64,000 bases of DNA from Marinimicrobium locisalis (lineage in GTDB: Bacteria > Pseudomonadota > Gammaproteobacteria > Pseudomonadales > Cellvibrionaceae): NCBI RefSeq assembly GCF_039822625.1, contig NZ_JBDLLG010000001.1, forward strand, positions 1 through 64,000, given 5' to 3'. A program made the position numbers and the translations under genes. The notes below the pieces were generated by a model. That model saw nothing but the letters and a program-made list of their open reading frames with translations, ran no database searches and had not been told where the DNA came from. Positions 31,228 to 38,977 of this stretch are shown piece by piece. Positions within the stretch are counted from its first letter, which is position 1; every line of letters begins with the position of its first letter.

Positions 31228-31635
31228 TTACTTCGCCATTTCTTTCAGTTTCTTCAGGGGGCGAACCTTGATGGCGGTAGAAGCCGGTTTCGCCTTGAAG
31301 ACGGTCTCTTCGCCGGTAAAGGGGTTGATGCCCTTGCGAGCCTTGGTGGCCGGCTTTTTCACGGTCGTGACTTTCAAAAGGCCGGGAAGAACGAACTCGC
31401 CACAGGCGCGCTTCTTCACGTGACCTTCGATAATGTCAGACAACTCGTCCAGCACCGACTGTACCTGCTTCTTGCTCAGCTCGGTGTTATCGGCGATTTG
31501 ATTGAGAATCTGGGTCTTGTTGTAGCGCTCAGAAATCGCTTTCACTTTGCGAGCAGCCGGCTGCTTGGCGGCAGCTTTCTTGGCAGTGGCTTTCTTTGCA
31601 GTCGCCTTTTTGGCGGTAGCTTTGCGAGCAGCCAT
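31228..31635 (-). CDS. HU-family DNA-binding protein with Lys/Ala-rich N-terminal tail
   Basis: 135 residues. Residues 1-30 are repeats of the type KKATA (ARKATAKKATAKKATAKKAA), a histone-H1-like basic tail. The rest is an HU/IHF fold: YNKTQILNQIADNTELSKKQ, VQSVLDELSDIIEGHVKK, GEFVLPGLLKVTTVKKPATKARKGINP (DNA-binding arm). Likely a nucleoid-associated protein. The start MAARKATAKK at 31635 follows an AAGGATCAC-type site; the longer frame to 31731 is not supported. Tail length may vary between strains because of the repeats. Confidence 0.9.
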   Translation of the reverse strand: MAARKATAKKATAKKATAKKAAAKQPAARKVKAISERYNKTQILNQIADNTELSKKQVQSVLDELSDIIEGHVKKRACGEFVLPGLLKVTTVKKPATKARKGINPFTGEETVFKAKPASTAIKVRPLKKLKEMAK

Positions 31636-31798
31636 AGTGTGATCCTTATTGGTTGCAGAGTTTGGTATTAATGCCTTTTTCAAACGCCACAGGCCAAAAA
31701 GCCTGTAAACGTAGGGTAAAAGCCACATCAAATGCAGCTGGGACTATATATAAAGGATAAAACCTCGATCAGCAACCCAAAAAGCCGCTTTTTTAGCG

Positions 31799-32299
31799 CT
31801 ATAGAGTCAGTTGTCGTAATTGTGGGTCGTCTTCGGCGGTTTCCCAGGCTCTATCGAAGATTTCGCGCAGGGTCTTTACCTGGGCAGCAGCTCGCCAATC
31901 CCAGAAGCCGCGGTAGGCGTCGGGATCGTTTTGGTAGACCAATTGATCCCGGTCCCCGAGGGCGAAGGCGACGGCCTTGGTCTCAATCTCATTGGTCAGG
32001 CGACGTATTGTGGCTTTGCTGGGCAGGCGTTGGCAGAGTCGGACAAGCCCATGGCCCTGGGCTGCAAGGGGGCGGGTGTCTTGCACCAGAAATTGCAACC
32101 TCGCCCCCCGATGGGATCGCGCCAGCGCCGACAGGGCTTCAACGAGTTCGGTGTTGTCATAAACCAACGGATCCAGCGATGGGCTGAAGATCAGAAAATC
32201 TCGCCGAGTGTGTCGGGCGGCTTCGATGAGGGACTCGCGGAACCCCTGGGGTCCTTCTAAGAGGCGGAACTGACTTTGGGTATCGGATTCAGTCTTCAT
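31799..32299 (-). CDS. DUF7931-like protein (phospholipase D-like fold suspected)
   Basis: 166 residues with no signal peptide. Conserved-looking stretches are ARHTRRDFLIFSPSLDPLVY, ALSALARSHRGARLQFLVQD, LVRLCQRLPSKATIRRL and FDRAWETAEDDPQLRQLTL. The same module occurs as the C-terminal part of some GNAT acetyltransferases in Pseudomonas-like bacteria, from memory. No HxK motif of true phospholipase D is visible, so catalysis is doubtful. Monocistronic. Confidence 0.65.
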   Translation of the reverse strand: MKTESDTQSQFRLLEGPQGFRESLIEAARHTRRDFLIFSPSLDPLVYDNTELVEALSALARSHRGARLQFLVQDTRPLAAQGHGLVRLCQRLPSKATIRRLTNEIETKAVAFALGDRDQLVYQNDPDAYRGFWDWRAAAQVKTLREIFDRAWETAEDDPQLRQLTL

Positions 32300-32360
32300 C
32301 AGAACTCAACGTGGTAATAAGTGTTTGTTACGGGCATTCGTTTATCATATAAGAAAAAAC

Positions 32361-32389
32361 TTGTGCTAATGAAAAAAACGAGCTATAAA
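32361..32389 (+). promoter_or_regulatory. Putative sigma-70 promoter of the GH95-TonB receptor unit
   Basis: TTGTGC at 32361-32366 and TATAAA at 32384-32389 with a 17-base spacer, in an unusually AT-rich stretch for this genome. The start codon is about 85 bases downstream, leaving room for a regulated leader. Confidence 0.5.
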
Positions 32390-32476
32390 TAGCCACTCCG
32401 ACGAGCAGGCTATTCCTCATACATAGTCTGACGCAGGCCGTTACGTTTGCGTAGCACACTATAAAGATAACAGATC

Positions 32477-34927
32477 ATGGGTACTCATTTGGCAACCTTC
32501 ATAGCTCGGTCAGGGCGGAAGCTTGGGTGGACCCGCCCCCTCATTGCGCTCCTGTCACTCATAGGGTCTCTGTCCGCCTGGTCGGATTCGGGCCGGCACA
32601 TTTGGTTTGAGCATCCGGCCCAGCAATGGGAGGGGGAAGTGTTGCCCATCGGAAATGGCGCGATGGGGGCCGCCGTGAGCGGTGGCGTGGCACGAGAGCA
32701 TCTGCAGTACAACGAAAAAACCTTGTGGACGGGTGGGCCCGGCGCGGGGGAGGCCTACGATTACGGGCTGCCAGAAGGCTCCTACACTGATCGCCTGGCC
32801 AGCGTTCGGAAGCAACTGCGAGAGAAGGGTTCACTGTCACCCGAGACTGTTGTGAAGAGTCTCGGGCGCAAGGCCGAGCACTATGGCCATTACCAGAGTT
32901 TTGGGGCGCTGAGTTTGCGCTATCCAGAACTGGAGGGCTCGGTTGAGAACTACCGCCGCTCCCTCGACCTGCAGGCGGGCATCGCTTCGGTGACTTTCCG
33001 AAAAGGCGACGTGAAATACCGCCGAGATTACTTTGTCAGCTACCCGGACAAGGTTATCGTGATGCGCCTGAGCGCGGATCAACCCGGGAAGATCAGCCTC
33101 CAGGCCGCATTGGATGTGCCCGATAATCGCTCCGTAGAGCGACAATGGCGTGAAGCCGGCACTCGGGTGTGGGGCGAGTTGGAAGACAATCAGCTGGCTT
33201 ATGCGTCGGAGTTTCACATCGAACACTCCGGGGGCGAGCTTGAGCGCGGCGAAGGAAAGGGACGCTGGACGGTCGAGGGGGCTGATTCTGTCGTTATTCG
33301 TTTGAGCGCGGCGACCGGCTATCGCCTGCAGTATCCAGATTACCGGGGCGAGCTTCCGGCTCCCAAAGTGGAAGCGGTTCTCGCTCAAGCAATAGAGAAA
33401 GATTACGAGACGTTGCTGGAACGTCATCGCTCCGATCACCGGAATCTGTTCGAGCGCGTCTCGATCGATCTGGGGCAGGGGCCTTCGGATAAGCCGACGC
33501 CTCAGCTGTTGACGGACTACCCGTCGAAGAATACCCCGGCCGAAAATCGCTTGCTCGAAGCGCTCTATTTCCAGTTCGGACGGTATCTGTTGATTGCCTC
33601 CTCCCGGGACGGCTCCTTGCCCGCCAACCTGCAAGGGGTTTGGAATCACTCCAAAACTCCACCCTGGAACGCCGACTATCACGTCAACATCAACTTACAG
33701 ATGAACTACTGGCCGGCGGAGGTCACCAACCTCTCTGAAACCACAGCGCCTTTATTTGATTTTGTCGATGCGCTGGTTGAACCCGGGCAGCGCTCGGCTC
33801 GGCAGTTCTATGGCGCCGATGGCTGGACCTTGTTTCTTAATACCAATATTTGGGGCTTCGTCGGCGTCATTGATTGGCCCACGGCGTTCTGGCAACCGGA
33901 AGCGGGCGCTTGGCTGGCTCAGCACTATTACGAGCATTACCTGTTCAATCGGGATCGAGATTTCCTCAAAACGCGGGCCTATCCGGTCATGCGCGGTGCT
34001 ACTGAATTTTGGTTGGACGCGCTGGTGGAAGGCCCGGAGGGGCGGGAGCTGCTGGTTTCCCCCAGTTACTCCCCGGAACACGGCGATTTTACCGAAGGGG
34101 CGGCCATGTCCCAGCAACTGGTATGGGACCTGTTGAGTAACACCCAAGCCGCCGCGTTGGAACTGGGCGAAAACGCCTATGCAAGGAAGCTGCAAGGTGT
34201 TCTGGAGCGTTTGAGCCCCGGATTGAAAGTGGGGCGTTGGGGACAGCTTCAAGAGTGGCGGGCGGACCTGGACGACCCGGAAAACACCCATCGCCATGTC
34301 TCGCACCTCTTCGCGCTACACCCGGGTCGCCAGATTACCGCCGAGCAAGAGGCGCTGCTTGAGGCCGCCAAGACCACGCTCAACGCCCGAGGTGACGGCG
34401 GGACGGGTTGGGCCCAGGCCTGGAAAGTGAACCTTTGGGCACGCCTGAAAGAGGGCGACAGGGCTTATAACGTGCTGTCCGCCCAACTCCAGGAGAGCAC
34501 CCTGCCGAACCTGTGGGATACCCATCCCCCCTTTCAAATTGACGGCAATTTCGGGGCAACGGCGGCCATTGCGGAAATGCTGCTGCAAAGCCATGGCGAT
34601 GCGATTCATCTTCTACCCGCGCTCCCCAGCGAATGGTCCGATGGGCAGATCAGCGGTTTGAGGGCCCGGGGCGATGTGACGGTGGCGATGAAATGGCAGG
34701 ACGGAGTGCTTCAATGGGCCGAGCTAACGCCCGGTCACGATGGCGAGCTGAGCCTGCGAAGCGCACTGTTCAAGCACTCCTTCGCCGTGAGCTCCTCCAA
34801 TGAAAGTAAACGGCTAAAGCTAGAAGGCCAGGGCGAGGTTCGTACCTGGACCGCCTCCAAGGGGGAAACCTATCGCTTTTGGTTGAAGGACGAAGGCTTT
34901 GATGGTGAGGCTATCAAGGAGAAATAA
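32477..34927 (+). CDS. GH95 family alpha-L-fucosidase (or alpha-L-galactosidase)
   Basis: Inverting glycosidase acting on terminal alpha-1,2-L-fucose (some members: L-galactose), for example on xyloglucan or algal glycans. 816 residues. Signal peptide at residues 1-36 (PLIALLSLIGSLSAWS). N-terminal beta domain begins FEHPAQQWEGEVLPIGNGAMGA and contains EHLQYNEKTLWTGGP. The (alpha/alpha)6 barrel has GVWNHSKTPPWNADYHVNIN with the paired asparagines Asn404 and Asn406, Glu534 in SPSYSPEHG (general acid) and Asp689 in PPFQIDGNFG, all matching the catalytic set known from bifidobacterial AfcA. Followed after 51 bases by a TonB receptor gene in the same orientation, so probably one transcript for glycan import and hydrolysis. 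Confidence 0.93.
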   Translation: MGTHLATFIARSGRKLGWTRPLIALLSLIGSLSAWSDSGRHIWFEHPAQQWEGEVLPIGNGAMGAAVSGGVAREHLQYNEKTLWTGGPGAGEAYDYGLPEGSYTDRLASVRKQLREKGSLSPETVVKSLGRKAEHYGHYQSFGALSLRYPELEGSVENYRRSLDLQAGIASVTFRKGDVKYRRDYFVSYPDKVIVMRLSADQPGKISLQAALDVPDNRSVERQWREAGTRVWGELEDNQLAYASEFHIEHSGGELERGEGKGRWTVEGADSVVIRLSAATGYRLQYPDYRGELPAPKVEAVLAQAIEKDYETLLERHRSDHRNLFERVSIDLGQGPSDKPTPQLLTDYPSKNTPAENRLLEALYFQFGRYLLIASSRDGSLPANLQGVWNHSKTPPWNADYHVNINLQMNYWPAEVTNLSETTAPLFDFVDALVEPGQRSARQFYGADGWTLFLNTNIWGFVGVIDWPTAFWQPEAGAWLAQHYYEHYLFNRDRDFLKTRAYPVMRGATEFWLDALVEGPEGRELLVSPSYSPEHGDFTEGAAMSQQLVWDLLSNTQAAALELGENAYARKLQGVLERLSPGLKVGRWGQLQEWRADLDDPENTHRHVSHLFALHPGRQITAEQEALLEAAKTTLNARGDGGTGWAQAWKVNLWARLKEGDRAYNVLSAQLQESTLPNLWDTHPPFQIDGNFGATAAIAEMLLQSHGDAIHLLPALPSEWSDGQISGLRARGDVTVAMKWQDGVLQWAELTPGHDGELSLRSALFKHSFAVSSSNESKRLKLEGQGEVRTWTASKGETYRFWLKDEGFDGEAIKEK

Positions 34928-34978
34928 CAGGGGAACAATCATTCTACTAATAACTGGGTAACGTGGAGTACAATTGTT

Positions 34979-37900
34979 ATGACAATAACGAACCAAGCAC
35001 CGGCGTTGAGGACTCGCTCAACACTCACGCCAACTTTCCCCAAGCGCCGACTGGCTGACGCCGTTCGCCTGGGCTCATCCACCTTAGTGTCCGCCGCGTT
35101 GCTGTGGCACGGGTCAGCCTTCGCTCAATCGGAAGTGCCCGACGAACCTTTGCTGGAAGAGATCGTGGTGTCCGGCCAGCGCAGCAGTATCCAGTCCGCC
35201 CAACTGATTAAGCAGAACGCCGAGCAGATTGTTGACTCCATTGTGGCTGACGACATCGGCAAGCTACCCGACCGCTCCGTTACCGAGACCTTGCAGCGTA
35301 TTCCCGGGGTAACCATTGAGCGTTTTATCGATATCGGTGACCCGGAGCACTTCGCCGCCGAGGGTAGCGGCGTGGCCGTGCGCGGTATGAAACACGTTCG
35401 CAGTGAGCTCAATGGCCGCGATACGTTCTCCGCCAGTGGTGGACGGAGCCTGAGTTTTGAAGATGTTCCGGCGGAGCTTATGGCGGGCGTGGATGTTTAT
35501 AAAAACCCTTCCGCCGATATGATTGAGGGCGGCATCGGGGGCACCGTGGACCTGAGAACTCGTATGCCCTTCGATAGCGACGGCCAAGTGATTTCAGGGT
35601 CGGTCAGTGCCAATTACGGTGACTTTATCGAAGAGGTCGACCCTTCCGCCTCCATACTGTATAGCAATCGCTGGGAGACCGGCGCGGGTGAGTTTGGCGC
35701 ACTGGTGGATTTTGCGTACTCGGAAATCTCCACCCGAACCGACGGCATCTTCCTGCGTCCGTTCTTTGCCCGAACCGATATCCTGGATGAGCAAACCGCC
35801 TGGATTCCCCGCGGGGCCGACTGGCGGCGAATGGACTTTAACCGTGAACGGCTGGGCAGCTACGGTGCGTTTCAGTGGCGTCCCAATGAGGACCAGGAGT
35901 TTTACTTCACGATTTTCCGCAGCGAATACGACATGCAGTGGGACGAAGATGCCATCTTCGTTGACAACGACCCCTGGGCGATTCAGCTCTCGGAGGACTC
36001 GCAGTTCAATGAGGACGGGGTATTTCAAAGCGGTACGCTAAGCAATTCCGAACCCCCCGCCTGGTCGCCGCAAACACCGGGCATTCCGTTTGGCGCGGAC
36101 ATCCGCGTCTCTACTCGAAACTCAGTGACTACTGATTATGCGGCGGGCTGGAAGTGGAACCCGAGTAACCGCTGGGAATTTAGCACCGAGTTTCAATACA
36201 CCGATTCGACGACCGATACTCTGGACAGTACGGTCGCGACCGGTATCAGTCTGGAGAGCCTGACGGTCAATGCCGCCGCGGAGCCGCCGAAGATTAGTAC
36301 CGACGAGAGTTACCTGGCCGAGCCCACCAATTACTACTGGGCGTTTGCCATGCCCCACATAGAAGACAGCAAGGCCGAGCAGTTTGCCTGGCGTGGCGAT
36401 ACCGAATTCTTTGTGGAAGACTCGGTCATCAAATCGGTCAAGGCCGGTGTGCGCGTGACCAACCGAGAGGCCGATAACATCAATACCGGCTACGACTGGC
36501 AGGCTATCTTCGCCTCCTGGATGACCACGGATTGGGGCGGCGGCCTTAATATTAACGATCTGGGCATGCCTTACATGGAGGATAGTTCCCAGATGTCCCT
36601 GAACACCTTTGATGATTTTTTCCGGGGCGACGCCGACCTAACCGGCGTGGTGTGGGCTCCAAAAGAAGATATTGCGCTCGGTTACCCTGACAGCTACGTC
36701 GACTTATACGCTGAGGCGGCCGATTACGCCGACTCTTTGGGGCACCCCTACTCCGAAACTTACGGCGATTACCAGCTGCGCGACCCGAACGACCCGCAGT
36801 GGCGTAACCTTCAGTCGGAAGACACTTACGCGGCGTACGGCCTGGTGCGTTTTGGGTTTGATGAGCTGCCAATGCCCATTGACGGTAATATCGGTGTGCG
36901 TTATGTCGACACCCGCGCTCAGTCCGATGGCTTTCTGGTCTACCCTGATCTGGCGCCCTACGGCAATGGCCAGATGGAGCCGCTCAGCGTGAGCAACGAC
37001 TACGATAATGTATTGCCCAGTCTGAACCTGCGAATGACGATTACCGAAGACTTGATCGCCCGTTTCGCCGCTTCAAAGGCAATGTCTCGGCCCAGCTTCT
37101 CGGAAATGCAGGCTTATCAAATGCTCGAGGCCTCCATTGATGAGGAAACAGGCAATGTGGATTTGTCCGCGGGCTCCTGGAATAACCCCCACCTCAAGCC
37201 GCTGGAGTCTGACCAGCTTGATTTGTCGCTCGAGTATTACTTTGACGATGCCGGCGGCATGGCGCACTTGAATCTTTTCTATAAAGATATTGAGGGAATC
37301 GTTCGGAGCCAGACGGTCACTGAGCAGTATCCCGACCTGAACGCCACTATGCAGGACTATACCGTGACCCGGCCGGTCAACGCCGGCAGCGCCGAGATTC
37401 AAGGGTTTGAAGTCGGTTATAACCAGTTCTTTGACTTCCTTCCTGAGCCATTTGACGGGCTGGGCATGCAGGCCAACTACACGTATATCGATAGTAGTAC
37501 GGATATTCCCAACAGCATCGACCCGGATACCGGGGCGCTGATCGCGCCGGTAGACACCGATGGCACGCTCATCGCCGAGAATTTGCCGTATGAAGGGCTA
37601 TCGGAAAATGCCTATAACCTGGTCGGTATGTATGAGAAAGATAAGCTGTCTATCCGCCTGGCTTGGAGCTGGCGAGACGAATATCTGATGTCTGTCGGCG
37701 CCAATGGCTTTAACGGGGATAATGGTGGCGTGGACAGTAGCGCGGGAGATTCCGGAGACCCGATTTTCTGGAAGTTGCCTGTCTACAGCGATGCGACCGG
37801 CCAGCTTGACGGTTCAATCTTCTATGATATCAATGACAGCTTGTCGATTGGCCTGGAAGCGAACAACCTGACGAACGAACAAACCCGGACCATTATGCAG

Positions 37901-37987
37901 CAAAGCGCTCAAGGGGCCGGGCGGCACAATGCCTCCTACTTCGTCAATGATACACGCTATGCGCTGACGCTAAGAGCCAATTTTTAG
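34979..37987 (+). CDS. TonB-dependent receptor, Xanthomonas/Caulobacter type
   Basis: 1002-residue outer-membrane receptor for active uptake, probably of a fucosylated oligosaccharide given its neighbour. After a long basic leader the signal peptide core is STLVSAALLWHGSAFAQ. A TonB box-like EIVVSGQR lies near residue 62. The plug domain has IVADDIGKLPDRSVTETLQR and IPGVTIERF, GVAVRGMKHVRSELNGRD and ADMIEGGIGGTVDLRT, typical of the TIGR01782 group. The C-terminus ends in the aromatic strand ALTLRANF. No SusD-like gene is present, as expected outside Bacteroidetes. Confidence 0.93.
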   Translation: MTITNQAPALRTRSTLTPTFPKRRLADAVRLGSSTLVSAALLWHGSAFAQSEVPDEPLLEEIVVSGQRSSIQSAQLIKQNAEQIVDSIVADDIGKLPDRSVTETLQRIPGVTIERFIDIGDPEHFAAEGSGVAVRGMKHVRSELNGRDTFSASGGRSLSFEDVPAELMAGVDVYKNPSADMIEGGIGGTVDLRTRMPFDSDGQVISGSVSANYGDFIEEVDPSASILYSNRWETGAGEFGALVDFAYSEISTRTDGIFLRPFFARTDILDEQTAWIPRGADWRRMDFNRERLGSYGAFQWRPNEDQEFYFTIFRSEYDMQWDEDAIFVDNDPWAIQLSEDSQFNEDGVFQSGTLSNSEPPAWSPQTPGIPFGADIRVSTRNSVTTDYAAGWKWNPSNRWEFSTEFQYTDSTTDTLDSTVATGISLESLTVNAAAEPPKISTDESYLAEPTNYYWAFAMPHIEDSKAEQFAWRGDTEFFVEDSVIKSVKAGVRVTNREADNINTGYDWQAIFASWMTTDWGGGLNINDLGMPYMEDSSQMSLNTFDDFFRGDADLTGVVWAPKEDIALGYPDSYVDLYAEAADYADSLGHPYSETYGDYQLRDPNDPQWRNLQSEDTYAAYGLVRFGFDELPMPIDGNIGVRYVDTRAQSDGFLVYPDLAPYGNGQMEPLSVSNDYDNVLPSLNLRMTITEDLIARFAASKAMSRPSFSEMQAYQMLEASIDEETGNVDLSAGSWNNPHLKPLESDQLDLSLEYYFDDAGGMAHLNLFYKDIEGIVRSQTVTEQYPDLNATMQDYTVTRPVNAGSAEIQGFEVGYNQFFDFLPEPFDGLGMQANYTYIDSSTDIPNSIDPDTGALIAPVDTDGTLIAENLPYEGLSENAYNLVGMYEKDKLSIRLAWSWRDEYLMSVGANGFNGDNGGVDSSAGDSGDPIFWKLPVYSDATGQLDGSIFYDINDSLSIGLEANNLTNEQTRTIMQQSAQGAGRHNASYFVNDTRYALTLRANF

Positions 37988-38026
37988 TAGAGACCAGCCT
38001 GGGCAGGGAGGCCACTGATACCCTTA

Positions 38027-38053
38027 ACGCCGACCTTTGGGTCGGCGTCTTTT
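38027..38053 (+). terminator. Terminator after the TonB receptor gene
   Basis: ACGCCGACC / GGTCGGCGT, a 9-bp perfect stem, followed by CTTTTT. Lies between convergent genes. Confidence 0.88.
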
Positions 38054-38072
38054 TGGGTAGACGGCGACGAGG

Positions 38073-38885
38073 TTATGAAAAGGAGGCCCAGATAGGGCAG
38101 TGGTCCGAGGGGCGCTCCATGGCGCGCACCTCGTAATCCACGCCGGCGTCTTCGCAGCGCTTTAGGAGGGCGTCCGTGGCCAGTATTAAGTCAATCCGCA
38201 AACCCCGTTTGGGGTCGCGGTCAAAGCCCTTGCTACGGTAGTCAAACCAGCTGAAAGTACTATCTTCGTCGGGTTGATGGTGGCGGAAGGTATCCTTCAG
38301 GCCCCACTCCAGCACCTGGTCAAGCCACTCCCTCTCTTCGGGCAGAAAGCTGCATTTTCCTTCCCGCAGCCACCGTTTCCGGTTCTGTTCTCCAATGCCG
38401 ATGTCCCCGTCGGTGTGAGAGACGTTCATGTCGCCCATTAGCAATACCTGCTCGGATGACTTGCAGTGGGCGTTGAGGTACTCCATTAAGTCGGCGTAAA
38501 ACTTTCGTTTGTTGGGAAACTTGACGGGGTGGTCCCGGTTTTCTCCTTGGGGAAAGTAAGCGTTGAGCACCGTAATCTCCCCTCCAAAGGGAGAGTCAAA
38601 CACACCACCAATAAAGCGGCGCTGTGACTCATCCAGGTCACCGGGAAAGCCTTTGATGATTTCCTTAAAGGGCACCCGCGAAAGCAGGGCCACACCGTAG
38701 TGGGTTTTCTGGCCGTAAAAGGCGACTTCGTAACCCATGTCCCGAATGGCCTGCTCGGGAAACTCTTCGTCGTTCACTTTGGTTTCCTGAAGGCCGATAA
38801 AGTCCGGCTGGTGTTTATCGATGACCGTTTGCAACTGGTGCAAGCGGGTACGAATGCTGTTGACGTTAAAGGAGATTGCTTTCAT
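38073..38885 (-). CDS. xthA: Exodeoxyribonuclease III XthA
   Basis: Base-excision repair AP endonuclease and 3'-exonuclease. 270 residues of the EEP fold. Motifs: MKAISFNVNSIRTRLHQL, DFIGLQETKV (metal Glu), AFYGQKTHYGVALLSR, LNAYFPQGENRDHP, LLMGDMNVSHTDGDIGI, the STFSWFDYRS loop and RIDLILATDAL, ending with the catalytic SDHCPIWASF. Full length. Convergent with the TonB receptor and co-oriented with prc. Confidence 0.95.
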   Translation of the reverse strand: MKAISFNVNSIRTRLHQLQTVIDKHQPDFIGLQETKVNDEEFPEQAIRDMGYEVAFYGQKTHYGVALLSRVPFKEIIKGFPGDLDESQRRFIGGVFDSPFGGEITVLNAYFPQGENRDHPVKFPNKRKFYADLMEYLNAHCKSSEQVLLMGDMNVSHTDGDIGIGEQNRKRWLREGKCSFLPEEREWLDQVLEWGLKDTFRHHQPDEDSTFSWFDYRSKGFDRDPKRGLRIDLILATDALLKRCEDAGVDYEVRAMERPSDHCPIWASFS

Positions 38886-38913
38886 GCGCGAATTTCTCGT
38901 TTACGAATATTAC

Positions 38914-38964
38914 TTAAAAAAATACCCCGGCTGCGCTCTCTGGTCACAAAAGCACGGCCGGGGT
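38914..38964 (-). terminator. Terminator after prc (minus strand)
   Basis: On the minus strand ACCCCGGC pairs with GCCGGGGT around a 25-base loop, followed by a run of seven T. It is just downstream of the prc stop. Confidence 0.7.
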
Positions 38965-38977
38965 TTGGAGCCTGGAC

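Noticed and set aside
31545..31635. Tandem repeat that could be mistaken for a CRISPR-like array
   Set aside because: It is in-frame KKATA coding repeats of the HU-like protein without spacers.
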